Below are positions 58,801 through 64,000 of a stretch of DNA of 64,000 nt, one piece after another. Position numbers and translations under genes: made by a program. Origin of the DNA: an uncultured Collinsella sp. (GTDB lineage Bacteria > Actinomycetota > Coriobacteriia > Coriobacteriales > Coriobacteriaceae). Numbering within the stretch: position 1 is the stretch's first letter; every line of letters begins with the position of its first letter. The DNA is taken from NCBI GenBank assembly GCA_958408685.1, contig CATYLC010000009.1:20446-84445 (forward strand), written 5' to 3'. A model generated the notes under the pieces. It did not search any database and was not told the origin of the DNA. It saw only the letters and a list, made by a program, of their open reading frames with translations.

Positions 58801-59300
58801 ATCAGCAGACGCATTCATTTTTGGATGGCAATGGTAAAGAGATCGAACTCACGTACTCGCTCTCAGATATCAGGAATAGTTCCGCCCCGGGCGACTCCAC
58901 GGGCGGCCCTTCCAAGACCTTCAAGTACTACGTGCGCGAGAAGAACGAAAGATCGACCTATCCGCATTACAAGTTTGATCAGTCGGTCTATAAGCTTACG
59001 GTTGTCGCAAAGGATGACGATGCTGGAATCACAACCAATGTGACCTACACCCAGATCGTCGATGCCGAAGGCAAAGAAATTCCTGATGATAAGCGGGAAA
59101 AGAAACAGTACGGCGAGGACGCCAACGCTGGCCAAAGCCTTCCCACCTTCACCAACACCTACTCCACCTCTTTGCCCCTTTCTGGTATGTCGGGCGTCAC
59201 TCTGACGTACCTTGCCGGCGCGGCGGTGCTTTGCGCTGCTGCGGCCTGGATGCACATTCGTCGCAAGGCGAATGCGAAGGGAGGTAAGCGTCGTGAATAA
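55824..59300 (+). CDS. Large sortase-anchored adhesin/pilin with beta-helix repeats and a G9 tract
   Basis: A 1158-residue surface protein. Signal peptide 1-45 (RRVLAGVLCGASVLSLVLSLV), an acidic Ser/Asn/Glu-rich stretch (about 50-135), then Gly-rich beta-helix-like repeats (about 285-540; units such as GGGVYADNGATLKLTGGIISGN). Two Spy0128-like pilin isopeptide domains follow (about 755-920 and 950-1110). The C-terminus has sorting signal LPLSG (about 1117), a hydrophobic helix and a basic tail. It is probably the tip or ancillary pilin. Nine Gs at 55997-56005 encode GGG after Met58; length changes would shift the frame. ATG 55824 follows GGGGAGGAG. The next gene overlaps by 8 bases. Confidence 0.88.
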   Translation: MKANSEKTKQSKKATRRVLAGVLCGASVLSLVLSLVMPPISQAIANDAQTVPAEETVMGGGSSSESTDVDNTNNGDTENQNSDETKNGASEHNVAAGSTADSAEVKGAERPSDAQPSDNENSDENAIAPVSDDGYIEVNGDVAGRFTGGGTFRLTGYAYSNQQIAINKDTTIDLNGNMLCHGSGNKDSFFVVKEGATLTIEDSGKTSGKTIDKQSRVETTAGQPATMTWEKGDGSSSNGGAPKSLTYYETKSTPNTDGLCTTETTYKHDVTGFGAIVAASDRGSVQQVVTVEEGSTLDLKGGMITTAASLSDNGHVILSMGKVTIEGGYVTNGNRGGWGGGLCITGANASLEMTDGVVAGNKAASGGGVYADNGATLKLTGGIISGNATYSDSDGLGGGILVSGGSVTVSGGYITNNKYAKYCGKDGLGNHGGAGLAANNGAHVTISDGQITGNYSEEAGGGVYVTNIFRQDMAWLKITGGIIASNVSFRSEGAGIRVGQKVDAMIGDAPDNNGTPGSKVYITNNCCMSRFDWGGGGIFVQGDSHVAASNAGRLFVYNSYIGANTAGGYGGGVAVCPTGKTLVTNTYGTAIFGNTDAGNAGSYDSENNDGNPHLSGGGSNKYQDKVAYESIDKKTNEHVFRNSGHADFFLAAEGHTTPVAVVSGKMLGDIDARYSGSIELTDRITIPANGVAQVKNSIGLTSGVSATDKTATEAVQKNATTFITGNHSWNHGGGIMSNGDLYLGQPADTYVYPSLKLKATKALKNKKTNENMTLDTNQFPFSFSVYRKDSDGASTPSWDGETFNSGGCKPVKSAPNNADGNITFDLSNDLSNELSKQPLASDTGKIRYSYYLVEDADNIPGVDYDHAVYEINVTVEYNKTLLMSVPIKNNSNSNSTKDLNVYNYTIDNVSVTKNPGGSANSQGHVRLDDGYYSIADSGGGSTFTNKYTPSVSWTPKATKVVEGGEMKEFTLQLAKDSKFEDIIGTAVTSGNENQQTHSFLDGNGKEIELTYSLSDIRNSSAPGDSTGGPSKTFKYYVREKNERSTYPHYKFDQSVYKLTVVAKDDDAGITTNVTYTQIVDAEGKEIPDDKREKKQYGEDANAGQSLPTFTNTYSTSLPLSGMSGVTLTYLAGAAVLCAAAAWMHIRRKANAKGGKRRE

Positions 59301-60963
59301 GAAAGTTTGCTCCTTCCCGATCTTGTTTGCGCTGCTTGCCCTCCTGATCGGCATCTGCGCGGTTGTGTTCCCCGCTTCCGCGCAGGCCGCGCCGACCTCG
59401 ACCGGTTCCATCACGGTGAGCGGCACCGTGGCGAGCAGCTACGACGCCTACCGGATCTTTAGCGCCAACGTCGTCGACGGCGACAGCGACGCCAAGATCG
59501 CCACCGATCTCGCCTGGGCAAGCGACGCCGCGCGCGACGCGGCGCTGCCCGTGCTGCACAGCGCCGGCATGCCCAATTCCCAGACCACCGCGCAGGAAGC
59601 TGCCGAGTGGCTCAACACCGATTCCCACCTTACGAGCGCGCTGAGCGCACAGCTCACTCGTTCTCTCCAGAGCTCTGGCGCCGTGCCCGTGGCCCTTAAC
59701 GCGGGCACGGCGGCCGAGCTGCCCTGCGGCTACTGGCTCATCGTCGCCGACGACGACGCCATCGCCCAGGGAGAGGCCGGCACCGCGCCGATCATGGCCC
59801 TGGTCGGCGGCAGCGCCGTCACCGTCAAGCCCAAGGCCGCGACCCCCAAGGTCGCCAAGCACGTGCTGGAGGACAGCACCGCCGCCTGGCAGAAGGCCGC
59901 CGACGCCACGGTCGCCGACGACCTGTACTGGCGCCTCTCTGCCACGGTCCCGGCGGGGCTCACGGCCTACGACACCTATACGGTGCGGTTCGTCGACACC
60001 ATGAGCGCGGGACTCGACCCCTCCAAGGTCGCCGCGAGCATGCGCGTGTACGTGGCGGCGGGTGCGGACGGCGACTTCGACGCGGTCCAGACCGACAAGG
60101 ACGGCCGCACCGGCACCGAGCCCGCGAAGGGATGGACCGATATCACGGCCCAGTGCGCCACCAAGGTAGCGGCGGACGGCAAGACCTTCACCGTGCGCTC
60201 CGGCGACCTGGTCGCCGCGCTCGGCGGGGCCGACGCCTTCACCGCGGGCGCCCGCGTGGTCGCCGTGTACAACGCGCCGCTCAACAGCGCATGCAACCAC
60301 GGCATCGCGAAGGGCAACTCCAACGAGGTCTACCTGCGCTACCCGCGCTCTCCCTTTGCCGACCAGTCCGGCGACGCCGGCTTCACCCGCACGCCGAGCG
60401 ACGACGCGTGCGCCTACACCTGGGATCTCGCGCTCACCAAGCGCGGCAGCGACGGCGACAAGCCGCTTGCCGGGGCGGTCCTGAGCATCGCCGACGACCG
60501 CGGTCGCACACTGGCGGCCGACGGCACGTGGGATGCGGAGGGCAAGGCCACCGTCACGACGGGCGAGGACGGCCGCGTGACCGTCTCGGGCGTGGACTCG
60601 GGCAAGCTGGAGGTCCGCGAGCTCAAGGCGCCCAAGGGCTACACCGCCTTCGAGGGCACGCGATCCGTGACAGTCAAGGCCGAGGGCCTGGACGTCGACC
60701 AGGTGACCGCCGCCAAGCCCAAGCTCACCATCACGGCCGAGTCGCCCCTGCGCGCCGACAGCGCGGACGGGTCGACGGGCAGCCTGGAGGCGTCGCTCAT
60801 CAACACGCCCACCGGCACACCCCCTAGCATTACCACCGGAGGCTTTATGCCCTCGACTGGCGATATGGCAATGTACGCCGCGGCCGCCGCAGCGGTCGCC
60901 GGAGCCGCGCTCATCGTGGTCGCGCTCCTGGTCAAGCGGGGAGGTGGCAGCCATAAAGAGTAG
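59293..60963 (+). CDS. Sortase-dependent pilin subunit with CnaB domain
   Basis: A 556-residue pilin. Signal peptide 1-32 (VCSFPILFALLALLIGICAVVFPASAQA), an N-terminal domain beginning GSITVSGTVASSYDAYRIF, the segment ATPKVAKHVLED (about 190) that resembles the pilin-lysine region, a CnaB domain (about 377-460: DLALTKRGSDGDKPLAGAVLS, closing with LEVRELKAPKGYTAF) and the sorting signal FMPSTG (about 518), helix and basic tail. Met replaces Leu in the sorting motif. GTG 59293 follows GGGAGG and overlaps the previous gene. Its G+C content is visibly higher than that of both neighbours. Confidence 0.88.
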   Translation: MNKKVCSFPILFALLALLIGICAVVFPASAQAAPTSTGSITVSGTVASSYDAYRIFSANVVDGDSDAKIATDLAWASDAARDAALPVLHSAGMPNSQTTAQEAAEWLNTDSHLTSALSAQLTRSLQSSGAVPVALNAGTAAELPCGYWLIVADDDAIAQGEAGTAPIMALVGGSAVTVKPKAATPKVAKHVLEDSTAAWQKAADATVADDLYWRLSATVPAGLTAYDTYTVRFVDTMSAGLDPSKVAASMRVYVAAGADGDFDAVQTDKDGRTGTEPAKGWTDITAQCATKVAADGKTFTVRSGDLVAALGGADAFTAGARVVAVYNAPLNSACNHGIAKGNSNEVYLRYPRSPFADQSGDAGFTRTPSDDACAYTWDLALTKRGSDGDKPLAGAVLSIADDRGRTLAADGTWDAEGKATVTTGEDGRVTVSGVDSGKLEVRELKAPKGYTAFEGTRSVTVKAEGLDVDQVTAAKPKLTITAESPLRADSADGSTGSLEASLINTPTGTPPSITTGGFMPSTGDMAMYAAAAAAVAGAALIVVALLVKRGGGSHKE

Positions 60964-61071
60964 CTGGCAGCCCCACAGAGAGCGGGGCGAGACGTAGCGA
61001 AGTAGATGCTAAAACACAGACAGATAGATTTAGATCAAATGGAATTCGAGCAGAAAGCAGAGGAAAAGAAG

Positions 61072-62844
61072 ATGAGCATGAGCAAGAACATCGCACGCCT
61101 GGCAGTAACCGCCGGCCTCGCAGCAGCGCTGAGCTTCGGCGGCGTCATGGCCCCGGTGACTATGGCGTTTGCTGAGGGTACGCCGACGGTGGCTACGGAT
61201 GGCAATGTAAAGATTGACGAGAAGACCTATACGGATACAACCTTTAAGGGTATCCAGATTTTCAAGGCCAAGGTCACGCAGGATTTGGAAGGCGTTAACA
61301 ACTGGAATGGCGCTAAGACGCTTTCCGACATTGAGTGGGCGTCAGATGCCGTTAGGGATGCTGTGATCGGGGCTGCCGATACTAGCGACGTTACAATGCC
61401 CTCCGGCAATGATGCTCAGAAGTGGGCTGACTGGCTTAAAGTTAAAACCGAAGGTGAGTACAAGTCAGGTACAGACAAGACTACTAAGCTCGATGCCGGA
61501 AAGACTCTCGACAAGATCGCCAAGGCACTGGAGGACGCCAATATCACTGAAGGGACGGATGAGTGCAAAACGAGCCCCAATGGCACCTTCACTGGTCTGA
61601 ATACCGGCTACTGGCTCTTCGTGACTAAAAACGTCAACACTAGCACTAATTCACCCAAGCGCGACACCGATACCTTCACTTCGCCCATTTTCGTCGTTGT
61701 TGGCGGTTCTGCTGAGACCATTGCTCCCAAGAAGCAGGTCCCAACTGTGACCAAGGCCGTAAAGGACGACGCAAAGGGCAGCACGTTCGGCGCACCCGAG
61801 GAGCCCAATAAGGCTGCGGACTCTCAGATGGACGACTATGTCGACTACCTGCTTACCGGTACCGTTGCGGGTAACATCAACACTTACAGCACCTACAAGT
61901 ACACTTTCACGGATAATCTTCCCAAATCCATGACGCCGAAGTTTAAGGATAATAGCACGACGCCAGACGTCACGGTCAAGATCGGTGATACCGAGGTCAA
62001 GACAGGCTGCTACACCGCCAAGTACGAGAACGATACGATAACTGTCGACTTCACCAATCTCAAGAATTGCACGGACGTGGAAGGCACTGCCATTTCGTTG
62101 AGCAGTGACTCGAAGGTGACTGTCGAGTACAAGGCCAAGCTCGACTCCACCAAGATCTTCGATAATGGCAAGATCAAAAAAGAATTCGATGGCTTGGTTG
62201 GTAAAGCCCAGAAGAATATGGTTACGCTGACTTATTCCAACAATCCGCATACTGAGGATGTCGGCACCACGGTCGAGCACCTTGCTTATGACTACACCTA
62301 CGGCATCGATGTCACCAAGGTGGGCTCTGATGACAAAGCTAAGGGGCTCGAGGGCGTTGAGTTCACGCTGCAGGAGAACGGTGATACGAGCAACTTTATC
62401 AAAGCGGACGGTACCAAGACGACTGATAGTGAGCAGGCCAAGCTGAAGACCGACGCAAACGGTAAGATAAACGTTGTCGGTCTCGATGAGGGCATCTACA
62501 CCCTTACAGAGGTCACCCCGAAGCCTGGCTACAACAACTCTGCTTCCAAAGGTGTCACGTTTACCATTGCTCGCGGCACGCTTCAGCAGGATGGCACCGC
62601 GGTGACTCCTGACAAGGATTCTGCCAACGTTACTGCTGCTGATGGTGTTGTAAAGGCCGATTCTGCCGCCGTATCTACCGGTAAGCTCAGCTTCACCATT
62701 GTCGACCAGAAGGGCTCTGGCCTCCCGCTCACCGGTCTTAACGGCGTGACGTTCACTTGGATCGCTGGTGGCGCGGTGCTGTGCATCGGCGTGGCGCACC
62801 TCATCCGCAGCCGTAAGCAGGCTGAGGAGTCCGAGCAGGAGTAA
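61072..62844 (+). CDS. Sortase-dependent pilin, probable backbone subunit
   Basis: A 590-residue pilin with signal peptide 1-36 (RLAVTAGLAAALSFGGVMAPVTMAFA), an N-terminal domain built like that of the preceding protein (FKGIQIFKAKV, SDIEWASDAVRDAVIG), the lysine-containing segment QVPTVTKAVKDDAKG (about 220), a D2-type domain, and a CnaB domain (about 405-500) with the E-box YTLTEVTPKPGYN. The sorting signal is LPLTG (about 553) with helix and charged tail. Its features fit the polymerised backbone. ATG 61072 follows AGAGGAAAAG; ATG 61078 is an alternative. A terminator follows about 100 bases later. Confidence 0.88.
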   Translation: MSMSKNIARLAVTAGLAAALSFGGVMAPVTMAFAEGTPTVATDGNVKIDEKTYTDTTFKGIQIFKAKVTQDLEGVNNWNGAKTLSDIEWASDAVRDAVIGAADTSDVTMPSGNDAQKWADWLKVKTEGEYKSGTDKTTKLDAGKTLDKIAKALEDANITEGTDECKTSPNGTFTGLNTGYWLFVTKNVNTSTNSPKRDTDTFTSPIFVVVGGSAETIAPKKQVPTVTKAVKDDAKGSTFGAPEEPNKAADSQMDDYVDYLLTGTVAGNINTYSTYKYTFTDNLPKSMTPKFKDNSTTPDVTVKIGDTEVKTGCYTAKYENDTITVDFTNLKNCTDVEGTAISLSSDSKVTVEYKAKLDSTKIFDNGKIKKEFDGLVGKAQKNMVTLTYSNNPHTEDVGTTVEHLAYDYTYGIDVTKVGSDDKAKGLEGVEFTLQENGDTSNFIKADGTKTTDSEQAKLKTDANGKINVVGLDEGIYTLTEVTPKPGYNNSASKGVTFTIARGTLQQDGTAVTPDKDSANVTAADGVVKADSAAVSTGKLSFTIVDQKGSGLPLTGLNGVTFTWIAGGAVLCIGVAHLIRSRKQAEESEQE

Positions 62845-62944
62845 CGCTTGCTCACCCATCCCTTTGGCAGGTGGGATGTGATGGCCATGAGACTTGCGGA
62901 CACTCTTCTCGTCCATCCACGTTCTTGCTTTGCCATTCTTTTTT

Positions 62945-62982
62945 CGGGGCAGACTCCGCACTGGAGTCTGCCCCGTTTTTTT
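62945..62982 (+). terminator. Terminator of the pilus operon
   Basis: CGGGGCAGACTCC (62945-62957) pairs with GGAGTCTGCCCCG (62963-62975), followed by a T7 run. No sortase gene lies between the last pilin and this terminator. Confidence 0.95.
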
Positions 62983-63149
62983 GGATAACGCAGCCGGGGC
63001 GCCGTTGCTCGCAGGATCGGGCGTATGGTTAGAGAACATATGTTTGCAAATATTGCGTTTACCAGCTGTAAGTGCGAGTGCTCGCAGTAAAATACCCTTG
63101 CGACGCATCCCGTGCGCGGGCGGCCGACGACTCGATCGGAGGTCCCCAA

Positions 63150-63302
63150 ATGCTGAAATTCCTTAACGCGCTCGCCGCCCTCGCGACGGTGGGCACGTTC
63201 GTCATCGCGTTTCTTGACTCGTATGAGGTTCGGTTTAAGGTCCGTAGGCGCACGCGCGGTGCGGACGGTAGAAGGTATTTGCGCCGCAACAAGCGCAAAT
63301 AA
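63150..63302 (+). CDS. Small membrane peptide with basic tail, copy 1 (candidate type I toxin)
   Basis: A 50-residue product: one hydrophobic helix (MLKFLNALAALATVGTFVIAF) and a strongly basic tail (RRRTRGADGRR, then LRRNKRK). ATG 63150 has CGGAGG seven bases upstream. TAAAAT near 63087 may be its -10, directly after the palindrome TGCGAGTGCTCGCA. Short hydrophobic peptides with charged tails in tandem copies are typical of type I toxins. Its function is not proven. Confidence 0.55.
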   Translation: MLKFLNALAALATVGTFVIAFLDSYEVRFKVRRRTRGADGRRYLRRNKRK

Positions 63303-63303
63303 G

Positions 63304-63331
63304 AATGCCCGGGGGTAGGATCCCGGGCATT
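63304..63331. terminator. Terminator hairpin after small gene copy 1
   Basis: AATGCCCGGG (63304-63313) pairs with CCCGGGCATT (63322-63331). A similar hairpin follows copy 2 at about 63785-63812. A second hairpin, TCCCGAATCG (63406-63415) with CGATTCGGGA (63422-63431), lies further down, and its relative follows copy 2 near 63890-63915. Confidence 0.75.
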
Positions 63332-63630
63332 TAACAACGTCGGAAACTGGTCGCCCGCGCTCCTAAGTACTTACGCGGGGTGCGTCGTTTCCTATTAGCA
63401 TTGTATCCCGAATCGCCCAGCCGATTCGGGACATTTTGAAAACGCAAACACGTCGGGCAAACCCGGACAATGCGGCCAGGCTCCGCCGGACGAGGGACCA
63501 TGTTTATAACTATCGAACAAATGTTTGTCAAAATCGCGTTTACCAGCTGTGGGTGCATACGCTCGCAGTAAAATACCCTTGCGACGCATCCCGTGCGCGG
63601 GCGGCCGACGACTCGATCGGAGGTCCCCAA

Positions 63631-63783
63631 ATGCTGAAATTCCTTAACGCGCTCGCCGCCCTCGCGACGGTGGGCACGTTCGTCATCGCGTTTCTTGACT
63701 CGTATGAGGTTCGGTTTAAGGTCCGTAGGCGCACGCGCGGTGCGGACGGTAGAAGGCATTTGCGCCGCAACAAGCGCAAATAA
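63631..63783 (+). CDS. Small membrane peptide with basic tail, copy 2
   Basis: The same 50-residue product as copy 1 with a single change (Tyr to His in the Arg-rich tail) and the same CGGAGG ribosome binding site. Conservation of the frame and start in both copies supports real coding. The upstream palindrome is degraded in this copy. Confidence 0.55.
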   Translation: MLKFLNALAALATVGTFVIAFLDSYEVRFKVRRRTRGADGRRHLRRNKRK

Positions 63784-64000
63784 GAATGCCCGGGGTTAGA
63801 GGCCCGGGCATTTAACAAAACCAGAAAACTAGGCCGCCCGCGCTCCCAAACATTTACGCGGGGTGCGTCGTTTTCTATTGATATTGTATCCCGAATCGCC
63901 CCACCGATCCGGGACATTTTGAAAACTCAAATGCGGGCTTATCCTCCCTTGATTCTCATTTTCATTGCAACAGCCTCAGGACTCAGCGCAACGCGTTGCG

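Larger units (their letters stand above)
63035..63915. repeat. Tandem duplication of about 481 bp
   Basis: The block from about 63035 to 63434 is repeated at about 63515 to 63915 with a constant offset of 481 bases. The stretch from TAAAATACCCTTGCGACG through the small gene is almost identical; the upstream 40 bases and the 3' region have diverged more. Each copy has the same order: upstream element, 50-codon gene, hairpin, spacer, second hairpin. Confidence 0.92.

Noticed and set aside
63945..63970. Fur-box-like TTGATTCTCATTTTCATTGC near the right edge
   Set aside because: Only a partial match to the 7-1-7 pattern and the gene it would control lies outside the window.

Overview
The window looks like chromosomal DNA from a Collinsella-type gut actinobacterium (Coriobacteriia). 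The evidence is high-GC coding with mixed TTT/TTC phenylalanine codons, Coriobacteriia-style housekeeping genes (hisS, ppc, aspS, glnA, ligA), a Feo iron operon, LPXTG-type pili, and many long palindromes between genes. The organism name is an inference; no rRNA or complete tRNA gene was seen.

Layout. 1-5.7 kb: tail of an upstream gene, a YhgE/Pip membrane protein, an EamA exporter, an M20 amidohydrolase and an internally deleted MFS transporter. 5.7-10.4 kb: three back-to-back long hairpins, then hisS and ppc. 10.4-15.7 kb: a lactate-racemization region with larA-larD on the plus strand and larB-larC-tetR on the minus strand. LarC lacks its C-terminal half and larE is absent. Two long hairpins sharing one conserved internal core bracket larA-larD. 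15.7-18.8 kb: serB, aspS and an HPr with Asp in place of Ser46. 19-22.4 kb: feoA-feoA-feoB and a small Cys-rich Feo partner. 22.4-27.1 kb: an FMN/FAD/Fe-S oxidoreductase, a deletion scar joining a GntR-type regulator to a gluconate permease, and an IlvD/Edd dehydratase.

27.1-33.6 kb is accessory DNA. It holds an ArsC/Spx-like protein without the redox cysteine, a 14-TM efflux pump preceded by a promoter and a short leader ORF, a CBS protein and an MGMT-family protein. These are followed by a tRNA 3' half that looks like an attachment site, integrase arm-type repeats, a broken tyrosine integrase, tandem palindromes, and an AAA+ ATPase with 10-bp phased repeats upstream. 34-36.8 kb: GntR and LacI regulators and a HepT/MntA-type toxin-antitoxin pair whose MNT protein carries a DinJ/RelB-like N-terminal domain.

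36.8-48.9 kb: glnA with a GlnR-like regulator, an HtrA protease, a 203-bp MITE-like element, ligA, a MATE exporter and a heterodimeric ABC exporter. 48.9-55.3 kb: a DUF559-like nuclease gene between identical 63-bp palindromes, moaA, a moaC-mobB fusion, an MFS transporter and a Cof-type phosphatase. 55.3-62.9 kb: a three-gene sortase-dependent pilus operon with a G9 tract in its large adhesin and a LytTR-type direct repeat upstream. 63-64 kb: a tandem duplication encoding a 50-residue membrane peptide with a basic tail, resembling a type I toxin locus.

The most interesting unexplained material is the set of palindrome families (with covariation), the DinJ-MntA-HepT locus, the palindrome-flanked nuclease, the C-terminally short LarC, and the putative phase-variable adhesin.
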